A stretch of DNA of 42,935 nucleotides from an uncultured Victivallis sp. (GTDB taxonomy: Bacteria > Verrucomicrobiota > Lentisphaeria > Victivallales > Victivallaceae). Below are positions 1-8,093 of this stretch, piece after piece. A program made the position numbers and the translations under genes. The notes beneath the pieces were generated by a model. The model did not search any database and was not told the origin of the DNA. It worked only from the letters and a program-made list of their open reading frames with translations. Within the stretch, counting starts at the first letter, position 1. Every line of letters starts with the position of its first letter. The stretch lies in NCBI GenBank assembly GCA_944389935.1, contig CALXOE010000030.1, forward strand, positions 1 to 42,935. The letters run 5' to 3'.

Positions 1-82
1 TTTTTTGTTTTAAAAACACACCAATTTTACCATCTTTCTTGAAAATACCTGAAAAAAACAATATATTAACGCGAGATTTTTA

Positions 83-88
83 TATAAT
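83..88 (+). promoter_or_regulatory. Possible -10 element for the XylR-like regulator gene
   Basis: A TATAAT hexamer lies about 20 bases before the start codon at 109. No good -35 box is visible 16-18 bases upstream. If used, the leader would be only about 14 bases and there is no clear Shine-Dalgarno sequence. Weak evidence. Confidence 0.3.
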
Positions 89-108
89 TTGCACAATCCG
101 GTATTGCC

Positions 109-1266
109 ATGAAACACATTCTCTGCGCCCTGATGGAACCGAACGAGGAGATTCTGAGACCGATTTACGAATATGGCCGGGAACACAACTGGCAGATCGA
201 ACGATGCGGCCGGCAGATTCCCGGCCACTGGTCGGGGGACGGGATCATTTCGGATTATCTGGAGCTGCCGGATTTTGCTGCGGTCATGGACTTCAAGTCG
301 ACTCCGACGGTGTCGCGACTGCTGCCGCCACGGGAAAACATCCGTACAATCCGCCCGGATACGCAGCAGATCGCCGGAATGATCGTCGACTATTTCATGG
401 ACAAGGGTTTTACGAGATTCGCGACCGCGGCATCGAAAATCTTCCCGGAAGATATCGACGGCAACCCCCGGGATGTGCTCATGGCCGTGCAGCATGAGCT
501 TGAATCGCGTGGACTCCAGCTCTTCAGTTGTCTCTGGGAGGGATGGCTGCCGAGAGCCGACTGGAATGATTATCACAAACGCCGCAAGCTGCTGCGCCGT
601 TTTTTTTCTGAAATCCCCCGCCCGTTCGCTCTCATTCTCTCGGCAAGCACGGTGCTGCCGATCATCTACCGGACGCTGGAGGAACTCGGATTGCGGGTTC
701 CGGAAGAGGTCTCCGTACTCTGCAATACCGATGACTGGAACGTGACCGAAAACGCAATGGTGCCGACCTCCTACGTCAGCGGCGAATTTCCGGTGCTCGG
801 CCGCAAACTCCCCGAACTCCTCGACCGGATGATGGCCGGCGAAAAGATCCCCGAGGAACCGATTTACGTGACTCCCTCCTCGATCATCTCCCGACGCAGC
901 ACCGATTCGCTGGCAGTGACCGACATCCGGCTCGCCAGAGCGGTCGGATTTTTCCTCCAGAACTATATGAATCTCATCGGGGTCGAGGACGCCGCCCGCG
1001 TTGCGGGCGTCTCCCGCGGGATGCTGATCCGGCTGTTTCAGCAGCATTTCGGCAAAGGCCCCCGCCGATTTCTGCAGGAGATCCGCATGAACCAGATCCG
1101 CTATCTGCTCGACGGTACGGAATTGCCGCTCTCGGAAATCGCCCACCGCACCGGATACGGCTCAGACATGGCGCTCTCTCTTGCGTTCAAACGTGAAACC
1201 GGCATGGCGCCGGGAGCTTACCGGATGCTCCGCCGCCACGCACCCCTGAAACGCGATCCGGAGTGA
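109..1266 (+). CDS. XylR-like AraC-family transcriptional regulator
   Basis: A 385-residue DNA-binding regulator. Residues 1 to about 270 resemble the periplasmic-binding-protein/LacI-type sensor of E. coli XylR (for example the stretch LGLRVPEEVSVL followed by a DDWN segment, typical of the last beta strands of that fold). Residues about 290-375 form an AraC double helix-turn-helix (GVEDAARVAGVSRGMLIRLF; LSEIAHRTGYGS). This arrangement is known for sugar-responsive activators. No signal peptide, so it acts in the cytoplasm. The ligand cannot be deduced, because the neighbours (an oxidoreductase converging from the other strand) are not sugar genes. The start at 109 has no strong ribosome binding site, and downstream starts would cut the sensor domain. 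Family assignment is firm, target unknown. Confidence 0.85.
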   Translation: MKHILCALMEPNEEILRPIYEYGREHNWQIERCGRQIPGHWSGDGIISDYLELPDFAAVMDFKSTPTVSRLLPPRENIRTIRPDTQQIAGMIVDYFMDKGFTRFATAASKIFPEDIDGNPRDVLMAVQHELESRGLQLFSCLWEGWLPRADWNDYHKRRKLLRRFFSEIPRPFALILSASTVLPIIYRTLEELGLRVPEEVSVLCNTDDWNVTENAMVPTSYVSGEFPVLGRKLPELLDRMMAGEKIPEEPIYVTPSSIISRRSTDSLAVTDIRLARAVGFFLQNYMNLIGVEDAARVAGVSRGMLIRLFQQHFGKGPRRFLQEIRMNQIRYLLDGTELPLSEIAHRTGYGSDMALSLAFKRETGMAPGAYRMLRRHAPLKRDPE

Positions 1267-1276
1267 ATGCAGCACC

Positions 1277-2428
1277 CTATGCCCGCTCCCGGACGGGGAT
1301 GATCTGCGACTGGAGTTTCACCGCTTCGCGCAGGTCGCCGACCAGAATGCAGCCGATGAGGCGATTCGAGTCGTCATAGAACAGTTTCCTGAACGTCCCG
1401 GCGGCGGCATCCTGCGTGGTTTCGCTGCGCGCGCCCGCGAGTTTTCCGGCGGAAAAGAGCTTCACACCGAACACCGAGAGCCGGGCCGGATACGCCTGTG
1501 ACACGAACGGCTGCTCCTCCCCGAGCAGATTGCGGGCGGCGACGCTCCCCATCGACCGCGCGGCGTCATAGAGCCCGTAGGAGGCCCCGGCGACTTCGGC
1601 GCAGTCTCCAGCCGCATAGATCTCCGCGACTCCCGTACGCAGGCAGCTGTCGGCCACGATCCCGCGGTTGCAGGGGATTCCCGCCGCAGCGGCCACTTCG
1701 ATATTCGCGCGGACTCCCGCGGAAACCATGACCAGATCCGCCTCGCATGTCCCGTCCGCAAGCGTCACGCCGACGGCCCGGCCGTCCTTTCCGGCGACCT
1801 CTTTCACACTGCAGCCGAACCGCAACGTCAGATTGTCGATTCCGGCGAGTCTTTTCAGCACGACGCCGGCGGCCTCCTCGTCGAGGTTGCGCGGCAGCAG
1901 CAGCGACGAGCCCTCGATCACGGTGACCGTACAGCCGCGTTCGAGCAGGCTCTGCGCAAGCTCGAGTCCGAGCAGTCCGCCGCCGATGACTGCGGCCCGT
2001 TTCACCCCCGCGTCGAGCCGGGCGCGCAGTTTCTGCAGATCGGCATATTCGCGCAGGGACATCACTCCGTCGAGATCCATCCCGGGCACCGGCGGGTAGA
2101 AGCAGTGCGAACCGGTCGCAAGCAGCAGCCGGTCGTAATGCGCCGGAACCCCGGAGTCGAATGTGAGAGTTTTCGTTTTCGTATCGATCGCACAGAGTGT
2201 ACGCCCGAGTTCGAGTCCGATCCGATTCTCCGCATAAAACGACGCCGGCTTGATGTAGAACTGCGCGTCGGCAAGCTCCTCCGCCGCCATCCGCGACAGC
2301 GCCGGACGCCGATACGGCGGAACCGCCTCCCGGCTGTAAATCGTAACTTCCGCTTCGTCCGAAAGGGAGCGGATATTTTTTGCCGCCTCGAATGCGGCGA
2401 CGCCGCCGCCGATGATCGCAATTTTCAT
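1277..2428 (-). CDS. FAD/NAD(P)-dependent oxidoreductase (rubredoxin/nitrite reductase type)
   Basis: A 383-residue pyridine nucleotide-disulphide oxidoreductase-family flavoprotein. The N-terminal FAD-binding Rossmann motif is IIGGGVAAFEA (residues 4-14). The NAD(P)-binding motif is AAVIGGGLLGLELA (about residues 145-158). The second FAD contact is EIYAAGDCAEV. The layout matches NADH:rubredoxin reductases and the N-terminal module of assimilatory nitrite reductase, which pass electrons from NAD(P)H to a small iron-sulphur or rubredoxin partner. No redox-active CxxxxC disulphide motif is seen, so it is not a lipoamide dehydrogenase-type enzyme. The ribosome binding site GGAGG lies just before the ATG at 2428. 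It is divergent from the radical SAM fusion at 2501 (72-base gap) and convergent with the XylR-like gene. The electron acceptor is unknown. Confidence 0.8.
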   Translation of the reverse strand: MKIAIIGGGVAAFEAAKNIRSLSDEAEVTIYSREAVPPYRRPALSRMAAEELADAQFYIKPASFYAENRIGLELGRTLCAIDTKTKTLTFDSGVPAHYDRLLLATGSHCFYPPVPGMDLDGVMSLREYADLQKLRARLDAGVKRAAVIGGGLLGLELAQSLLERGCTVTVIEGSSLLLPRNLDEEAAGVVLKRLAGIDNLTLRFGCSVKEVAGKDGRAVGVTLADGTCEADLVMVSAGVRANIEVAAAAGIPCNRGIVADSCLRTGVAEIYAAGDCAEVAGASYGLYDAARSMGSVAARNLLGEEQPFVSQAYPARLSVFGVKLFSAGKLAGARSETTQDAAAGTFRKLFYDDSNRLIGCILVGDLREAVKLQSQIIPVRERA

Positions 2429-2500
2429 AAAAAACCTCCGTAACGCAGTTGCAATTCCAGTCTCATTCCTTTACATTACCGCGACAGGAACGGCAAGTCA

Positions 2501-4210
2501 ATGAAAGAACTCCACTTTTTCAGCGATTATATCGCAAACAAGTACGGCGGGAAGCGCCATCGGATCGGCATCGACCTCGCGCTCGGCTGCCCGAATCGGC
2601 TCAACCGGTTCGGGCCCGGCTGCGTCTACTGCGCCGAGGACGGAAACCGCGCGCGTCATCTCATGCGCCATCTCGACCTCGCCGGGCAGGTCGAGGCGGG
2701 AATCCGGTTCGTGACCGACCGTTATGGTGCGACGGCCCCTTACATCGCCTATTTTCAGGCGTTCACCTCGACCTATGCGCCGGTGGAAACTTTGCGGAAA
2801 CTTTATGGCGAAGTGCTTTCACTGGCGCCGTTCGCGGTGGTCATCGTCGGAACGCGCCCGGATGCGCTGCCCCCGGAAACGGTTGATTTTCTCGCGGAAC
2901 TCGCGCGCAAATACGAGGTGTGGGTCGAACTCGGCGTCCAGAGTGCGCACGATTCGACGCTGGAATTGATCCGCCGCGGCCACAACTTCGCGGCAGTGGA
3001 GGATGCCGTACGGCGGCTCGATGCGGCCGGAATCCGGGTCGGCTGCCACATGATCGCGGGGCTGCCGGGGGAGGATCGTGCGATGTTTCTTGAATCCGCG
3101 CGCCGCATTGCACGACTTCCGTTCCGGGCAGTCAAGCTCCATCCGCTTTTAACGCTGAAAGGGACGCCGCTCGCGTCGCCCGATTTTCCGGTGAAACCCG
3201 CCGGACTCAACGAGTACGAGTACGCCGACTGGATCGGCGGATTCCTGCGCGAGCTGCCGGAAGAGTGGCTCATCATGCGCCTCACAGCCGAGGCGGAGCC
3301 GGAACGGATCATCACGCCGCGCTGGTGGATGTCCAAGAGCCGTTTTCTCGACTTCTTCCAGGAACAGTTCCGGAATCCCGCCCCGGACGGCGGGTTCGCG
3401 GGGGTCACGACCGGCGACGGGTCGCCGACGCTCTACCACCCCGGATTCCGTCAGCATTTTCATTCGCTCGCAGGAGCGGCGACCGAGGCGGAGCGGAAGT
3501 TCGTGCAGCCGTCCCGCCTGCGGGAACGGCTCGCCGACGGGAAACCGGTCCGCGTTCTCGACCTCGGGTTCGGGCTCGGAACGAACTGCTCTGCCGCGCT
3601 GCGCTGCGGGGGAAACTGCGAAATCGTCACGCTCGAAAATGATCTGCGTGTCCTCTCCGCGGCGCGGCGGCTCTATCCGGCGGGCAGTCTCGATTGCCGC
3701 CTTGTCGAAGCGCTCGCACAGACCGGGCGTTTCGCCGAAAACGGCAGCCGGGTCGAACTGCTCTGCGGCGACGCGCGCGATATGGTCACCCGGCTTGAAC
3801 CGGGGAGTTTCGACGTGATCTTTCAGGACGGCTTTTCGCCGGACTGCAACCCGGAGCTGTGGAGCTATGATTTCGTGCGGCAGCTCGCGCGGTTGCTGAA
3901 GCACAACGGCGTGATCGTGAGTTACTGCAGCGCATTCCCTTATCGCGGCGCGCTTTTGCGGGCGGGACTCGCGGTCGGGGAGTCGGAACCGTTCGGCCGC
4001 AAGCGCGGCGGCACGGTCGCCGCGTTCGATCCGGCACTGCCGCCGCTGCCGCTCCCGGAGAAAGAGCGCGGCATCATCCTGCGCTCGACCGCCGGAACCG
4101 CCTATCGCGACCCGACGCTCGCAGGGAGCCGCGAGGAGCTCTTCCGCCGCCGCGAAGCCACCGTCGCCCGCCTCCGCCGCCACGGCGTCCCGAAATGGTT
4201 CAAGGCATAG
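2501..4210 (+). CDS. Radical SAM (YtqA/YhcC type) fused to MnmC2-type tRNA methyltransferase
   Basis: A 569-residue two-domain protein. Residues 1 to about 300 are a TIGR01212-type radical SAM enzyme (YtqA/MnmL of Bacillus, YhcC of E. coli) with the family's stretched cluster motif C30-X10-C41-X2-C44. Residues about 340-560 are an MnmC2/DUF752-type methyltransferase: SAM loop VLDLGFGLGTN (about 350-360), then QDGFSPDCNPELWSYDF (about 440-457), the counterpart of the DGFAPxxNPxxW motif of MnmC. In E. coli, MnmC removes the carboxymethyl group of cmnm5U34 with its FAD domain and methylates nm5U34 with the MnmC2 domain. In Bacillus, a radical SAM protein (MnmL/YtqA) and a separate methyltransferase do this. 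The fusion therefore suggests a single enzyme for cmnm5U to nm5U to mnm5U. Domain calls are firm; the combined reaction is inference. The gene ends 10 bases from queA (convergent), another tRNA wobble-base enzyme. Confidence 0.88.
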   Translation: MKELHFFSDYIANKYGGKRHRIGIDLALGCPNRLNRFGPGCVYCAEDGNRARHLMRHLDLAGQVEAGIRFVTDRYGATAPYIAYFQAFTSTYAPVETLRKLYGEVLSLAPFAVVIVGTRPDALPPETVDFLAELARKYEVWVELGVQSAHDSTLELIRRGHNFAAVEDAVRRLDAAGIRVGCHMIAGLPGEDRAMFLESARRIARLPFRAVKLHPLLTLKGTPLASPDFPVKPAGLNEYEYADWIGGFLRELPEEWLIMRLTAEAEPERIITPRWWMSKSRFLDFFQEQFRNPAPDGGFAGVTTGDGSPTLYHPGFRQHFHSLAGAATEAERKFVQPSRLRERLADGKPVRVLDLGFGLGTNCSAALRCGGNCEIVTLENDLRVLSAARRLYPAGSLDCRLVEALAQTGRFAENGSRVELLCGDARDMVTRLEPGSFDVIFQDGFSPDCNPELWSYDFVRQLARLLKHNGVIVSYCSAFPYRGALLRAGLAVGESEPFGRKRGGTVAAFDPALPPLPLPEKERGIILRSTAGTAYRDPTLAGSREELFRRREATVARLRRHGVPKWFKA

Positions 4211-4220
4211 GCTGAGAGAC

Positions 4221-5285
4221 TCACTTCAGGAGCATGCAGTCGCCGTAGCTGTAAAAGCGCATCTTCTCGCGGATCGCGAGCTCGTATGCCGCAAGCACTT
4301 TCTCGCGGTCGCAGAAGCACGAAACCAGCATGAGCAGCGTGCTCTTCGGCAGATGAAAGTTCGTCAGCAGCAGATCCACCGCCCGGATCCGATAGGGCGG
4401 ATAGAGGAAAATCTGAGTATTTCCGTGAGCAGGATGAACGATCCCATCCGGATCGGCACAGCTTTCAAGTGTCCGCACGGTCGTGGTGCCGACCGCGAGC
4501 ACACGGTTGCCCGCCGCGTGGGTCGCGTTGATGAGCTCCGCCGTCCCGGGCGTGAGAAAATACTCCTCGGAGTGCATCTGATGCTCCTCGGCGTTTTCGA
4601 CCGAGACCGGCTTGAACGTTCCGGGGCCGACGTGCAGCGTCACGGCCGCTTCCCGCACCCCCTTTGCCGCGAGGTCGGCGAGAATCTCCGGTGTAAAGTG
4701 GAGTCCGGCGGTCGGTGCGGCGACCGCCCCGGCCTTTTCGGCGTAGACGGTCTGGTAACGCTCGGAGTCGGCAGTCTCGTCGCCGCGCGTGATGTAAGGC
4801 GGCAACGGAATGTGACCGTAACGCGCCTGCAGCCGGTCGGAATCGGGCGTGTTGAATTCGATCCCGAACCCGCCGTCACCGCTGCGCCCGAGCACCGTGA
4901 AGCCGTCGCCGTTTTCGTTGAGCGTCCCGTCGCTCTCGAGCAACTGGGCAAAAACGCCGGGCAATGCCCGTTTGCCGGGCTTGAGCAGCACATTCCAGCG
5001 CCGCCGTTCCGGGTCGAGCGCCTGCACGAGCAGCAGCTCGAACTTCGCCCCCTGCGGATCGCCGTTCTTGCGCGCATACATGCGCCCGCGCAGAACGCGC
5101 GTATCGTTGTAGATGAGCGCGTCGCCGGGGGAAAGGTACTCCCGGATCGCCCCGAACGGATGGATTTCACACTCGCCGGTCACGCGGTCGAGCACGAGCA
5201 TGCGCGACCCGTCCCGCCGCTCGGCGGGATGCTGGGCGATGAGTTCAGGAGGAAGATCGTAGTCGAAAAGCGAAGTGCTGAGCAT
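4221..5285 (-). CDS. queA: S-adenosylmethionine:tRNA ribosyltransferase-isomerase QueA
   Basis: A 354-residue cytoplasmic enzyme that transfers and isomerises the ribose of SAM onto preQ1 at position 34 of tRNAs, giving epoxyqueuosine. Recognised from start to end: the N-terminal FDYDLPPELIAQHPAERRD, the LIYNDTRVLRGR segment, the central AAPTAGLHFTPEIL motif and the C-terminal NFHLPKSTLLMLVSCF. The length is normal for the family. It lies 12 bases downstream of the rhomboid protease gene and is probably cotranscribed with it. No other queuosine genes (queC, D, E, F, tgt, queG) are in the window. The gene is intact. Confidence 0.97.
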   Translation of the reverse strand: MLSTSLFDYDLPPELIAQHPAERRDGSRMLVLDRVTGECEIHPFGAIREYLSPGDALIYNDTRVLRGRMYARKNGDPQGAKFELLLVQALDPERRRWNVLLKPGKRALPGVFAQLLESDGTLNENGDGFTVLGRSGDGGFGIEFNTPDSDRLQARYGHIPLPPYITRGDETADSERYQTVYAEKAGAVAAPTAGLHFTPEILADLAAKGVREAAVTLHVGPGTFKPVSVENAEEHQMHSEEYFLTPGTAELINATHAAGNRVLAVGTTTVRTLESCADPDGIVHPAHGNTQIFLYPPYRIRAVDLLLTNFHLPKSTLLMLVSCFCDREKVLAAYELAIREKMRFYSYGDCMLLK

Positions 5286-5297
5286 GATCGAACCGCC

Positions 5298-6152
5298 CTA
5301 TTTTCCGCCGCGCATCTCTTCGCGCGCCTGCCGCAGCCGCGCGAGCTCGTACTCGGAAAGACTGTTGATGCCGTAACGCGACACTTTGTCGAGCAGCGCA
5401 TCGAGTTCGCGCGCACCGACCGGGCCGCCGCGCTGCGCCGCGTTCCCCGCCCCCCCGACGGGCGGCGGCTCCGGAGCTCCGCCGCGGAACTGCGGGCGCC
5501 AGGCCGCAGGCCTCCGCCGGAACGGATCCCACGCGAGGCGGTTTCCGTAAAGCAGCTTCATGTAAAGATATCCGCCGATCACGCCGCCGAGATGCGCGAG
5601 GTGGGCGATGCCGTCCTTGTTGTTGGCAAGCAGAAGCACCTCGAGGATCGTGTAGCAGACGACGAGCGTCCGCGTCTTCATCGGAATCGGCAGCGGAATG
5701 ATGAAGAACTGCCGGTTCGGTTCAAGCAGTGCCGTCGCCACCATCACCGCAAACACCGCACCGGAGGCACCGAGCAGCCCGCCCGGCGAGTTCCAGTTCA
5801 AAACCAGATAAAGCAGATTCCCGGAGACCGCCCCGATCAGGTAGAGCCACAGAAACCGCCTGCCGCCGATGTGCGGTGCAACCAGCCCTCCGAACAGATA
5901 GAGTCCCCACATGTTGAAGAAAAGATGGAAAAATTCCAAATGCAGAAACCCCGCCGTGACGAGCTGATAAATCCGCCCGCTGCGGATTCCCTGCGGCGTG
6001 AGCAGCAACATCTCGGCAAGGCCCGGCAGAATGTTTCCCGCCAGAAACAGAACAACGTTGATGGCGATCAACACCATAATCATCCCCATCCCGGAGATGG
6101 CCTGCTCTCCGGGAGAGGAGCCGCGCATATAGCCTCGGTCGTATAAAGCCAT
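5298..6152 (-). CDS. Rhomboid-family intramembrane serine protease
   Basis: A 284-residue membrane protein. Transmembrane segments begin at about residue 22, and the six-helix rhomboid core follows. The catalytic dyad is visible: serine 130 in GASGAVF and histidine 187 in AHLGG. The oxyanion and structural motif HLFFNMWGLYLFG lies at about residues 76-88. The C-terminal 60 residues, rich in proline, arginine and glycine, lie outside the membrane core. Bacterial rhomboids cleave single-pass membrane proteins within the bilayer; the substrate here is unknown. The ribosome binding site AGGAA lies 11 bases before the ATG. First gene of a rhomboid-queA pair (12-base gap). Intact by length and motifs. 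Confidence 0.93.
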   Translation of the reverse strand: MALYDRGYMRGSSPGEQAISGMGMIMVLIAINVVLFLAGNILPGLAEMLLLTPQGIRSGRIYQLVTAGFLHLEFFHLFFNMWGLYLFGGLVAPHIGGRRFLWLYLIGAVSGNLLYLVLNWNSPGGLLGASGAVFAVMVATALLEPNRQFFIIPLPIPMKTRTLVVCYTILEVLLLANNKDGIAHLAHLGGVIGGYLYMKLLYGNRLAWDPFRRRPAAWRPQFRGGAPEPPPVGGAGNAAQRGGPVGARELDALLDKVSRYGINSLSEYELARLRQAREEMRGGK

Positions 6153-6180
6153 GAAAAACGATTCCTTTCGTTGTTTCGGT

Positions 6181-7746
6181 TCAGAGTGTTCCGGCCGCGC
6201 TTTCGGCCGGATTTCCCGGCAGAAGCAGATTCAGCATCTTCTCCGTCGCGAAGATGGCCGCGACGATCTGATCCGGATCGATGCCGGTGGTCGTGACGTG
6301 TTTTCCCGGGAACGCCCAGGTGATCGTGGTCTCCACCAGAGCGTCGGTCTTGCCCCCCGGCGGGATGCGCACTTCGTAGTCAACCAGCTTCGGAAGCGTG
6401 AGGTTGAAAGTCTTCATGCACTTCCGCAGCGCCCGCATGAATGCGTCGTAACCGCCGTCGCCGGGGGAAGTCGCCTCGGCTTTCACGCCGTCCATCTCCA
6501 CCGCGACACGCGCTTTCGGTGTGCCGCCGGAGCGGGTGCTGATTTCATAATCGACGACTTTCAACCGCGATTCCAGCGGGGAACTCAGGACCTCCGCGAT
6601 GATGAACGGCAGGTCCGACGGGGAGACATTCTTCTTCTTGTCCCCGAGCCGGATCACCTCCTGAAGCACTTTCTGACGCACTTCGGGCGCGAGTTCGAGA
6701 TTCATCGCCTCGAGGTTCTGGTCGATCGACGCCTTGCCGGAGAGCTTGCCGAGCGCATAGTTGCGCCGCCGCCCGAACCGCTCCGGCAAGAGCAGATTCG
6801 CGTAGAGGTTTCCCTTTTTGTCGCCATCGGCGTGGACGCCGCAGGTCTGCGTAAAGACGTCGGATCCGACCACCGGATAGTTCCACGCGCAACGCTTGCC
6901 GGAGATGCTCTGCACGAGTTCCGACGCATGCTGAAGCTCCATCTCGACCACCCGCACCCTGCGGTTGGTCATGTCGTTGATCGCGACCACGAGCTGGGCG
7001 AGCGCCTGATTGCCGGTCCGCTCGCCGAGTCCGTTGATCGTGGTGTGGATTCCGTTCACGCCCGCCCGGACCGCCGCGAGGCTGTTCGCCGTCACCATGC
7101 CGTAGTCGTTGTGCCCGTGAAAGTCGAGCCGCAGATCGGGAAATGCGCGGTAGAGCCACTCCAGATAGGTCGCCACCTCGGTCGGGTCGAGAATTCCGAG
7201 CGTGTCCGGCAGCATGATCCGCTCGACCGGCAGCCCCTGCAGCCGGGTCAGAAACTCGTGGACGTACGCGAAACTGTGGCGCATGCCGTTCGACCAGTCC
7301 TCCAGATAGACGTTGACCTTGATCCCCTGCTGTTCCGCATAATGGATCTCGTTGACGACATCCTCAAAGTGTTTGGCGGGCGATTTGCGCAGCTGAACGC
7401 GGCAGTGATTTTCAGAGCCTTTCGTCAGCAGATTGATGACCTTTCCGCCGGTTTCACGAATCCAGTCGATTGACCGGCCGCCGTCGACGAATCCGAGGAT
7501 CTCCATCGATTCGAGGCAGCCGCGGTGCTCCGCCCATTTGAGGATCGTCGAAACCGCGTCCCGTTCGCCGTCGGATACGCGGGCGGAGCCGATTTCGAGC
7601 CGATCCACTTTCAACCGGTTCATGAACATCTTCGCGAGTTCGAGCTTCTCCGCGGGGGTGAACGCCACGCCCGGCGTCTGTTCGCCGTCGCGCAGTGTGG
7701 TATCCATGATCTCCACGTAATTGTCGGATTTATGTCTGGATTTCAT
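6181..7746 (-). CDS. LeuA-like 2-isopropylmalate / citramalate synthase family enzyme
   Basis: A 521-residue enzyme of the DRE-TIM metallolyase superfamily. It condenses acetyl-CoA with a 2-oxoacid at the start of leucine or isoleucine synthesis. Seen: IMDTTLRDGEQTPGV (about residues 13-27), the metal-binding segment LDFHGHNDYG, the NGLGERTGN loop, and GVHADGDKKGN, followed from about residue 390 by a LeuA-type allosteric domain. It resembles the second LeuA-like copy of Bacteroidetes and relatives rather than classical LeuA. Whether the acceptor is 2-oxoisovalerate (LeuA) or pyruvate (CimA) cannot be decided by eye. No leuBCD or ilv genes are nearby. The ribosome binding site is CAAGG. The leader contains a strong hairpin with a T tract (7783-7830), which could be a terminator or attenuator. 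Confidence 0.85.
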   Translation of the reverse strand: MKSRHKSDNYVEIMDTTLRDGEQTPGVAFTPAEKLELAKMFMNRLKVDRLEIGSARVSDGERDAVSTILKWAEHRGCLESMEILGFVDGGRSIDWIRETGGKVINLLTKGSENHCRVQLRKSPAKHFEDVVNEIHYAEQQGIKVNVYLEDWSNGMRHSFAYVHEFLTRLQGLPVERIMLPDTLGILDPTEVATYLEWLYRAFPDLRLDFHGHNDYGMVTANSLAAVRAGVNGIHTTINGLGERTGNQALAQLVVAINDMTNRRVRVVEMELQHASELVQSISGKRCAWNYPVVGSDVFTQTCGVHADGDKKGNLYANLLLPERFGRRRNYALGKLSGKASIDQNLEAMNLELAPEVRQKVLQEVIRLGDKKKNVSPSDLPFIIAEVLSSPLESRLKVVDYEISTRSGGTPKARVAVEMDGVKAEATSPGDGGYDAFMRALRKCMKTFNLTLPKLVDYEVRIPPGGKTDALVETTITWAFPGKHVTTTGIDPDQIVAAIFATEKMLNLLLPGNPAESAAGTL

Positions 7747-8093
7747 CTGATTTCAACCTTGATTTTTCCTGTTTCCGTGTACAAAAAGACCATGCCGTGC
7801 GATTCCAATCCGGGGTGCGGCATGGTCTTTCTTCCATTTCTGCGGTTTTGCAACCTGTCTATCCGGCAGCTCCCGAACGCATTTTACGGGCCATCCCGGC
7901 GCACGCACCGGCATGACCCCGACTAATGCCGATCGGAATCAGTATGATCCGGTTTTTCGGTACCGGTCTGGCAAAACGCATCGGAACTCCCCCGCAAATA
8001 AAAAAATACGACAATGGAAATAAATTTCTTTACAATATACAATGTTTCCCGGAAAAATCAACCTCCGCCCGCACGGATTTTCTCCCGATCCGC
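7747..8093. other. 347-base intergenic region between tsaB and the leuA-like gene
   Basis: No convincing gene is present. Both flanking genes are on the minus strand, so this is the 3' region of the tsaB operon and the 5' leader of the leuA-like gene. It contains the 13-bp hairpin described separately (7783-7830) and an AT-rich stretch at about 8000-8045 that could hold the promoter of the leuA-like gene. A minus-strand open frame starting near 7914 reads through the hairpin but has no ribosome binding site and is not rich in leucine, valine or isoleucine codons. Confidence 0.6.
7783..7830 (-). terminator. Strong hairpin with T tract in front of the leuA-like gene
   Basis: A perfect 13-bp stem pairs AAAGACCATGCCG (7785-7797) with CGGCATGGTCTTT (7818-7830) around a 20-base loop. 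On the minus strand it is followed at once by TTTTT. It fits a rho-independent terminator for the lysA-tsaB operon (tsaB ends 264 bases upstream). It lies only 37 bases before the ATG of the leuA-like gene, so transcripts of that gene starting further upstream must pass it. Confidence 0.7.

Noticed and set aside
10..1146. A 378-codon minus-strand frame at the window start
   Set aside because: Shadow of the XylR-like regulator. No recognisable domain, and low-complexity charged composition.
4353..6146. A 597-codon open frame on the plus strand opposite queA and the rhomboid gene
   Set aside because: It is rich in arginine, histidine and glutamate with no domain-like pattern, and it lies antisense to two well-recognised genes. 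Long antisense frames are expected from the GC-rich third codon positions here.
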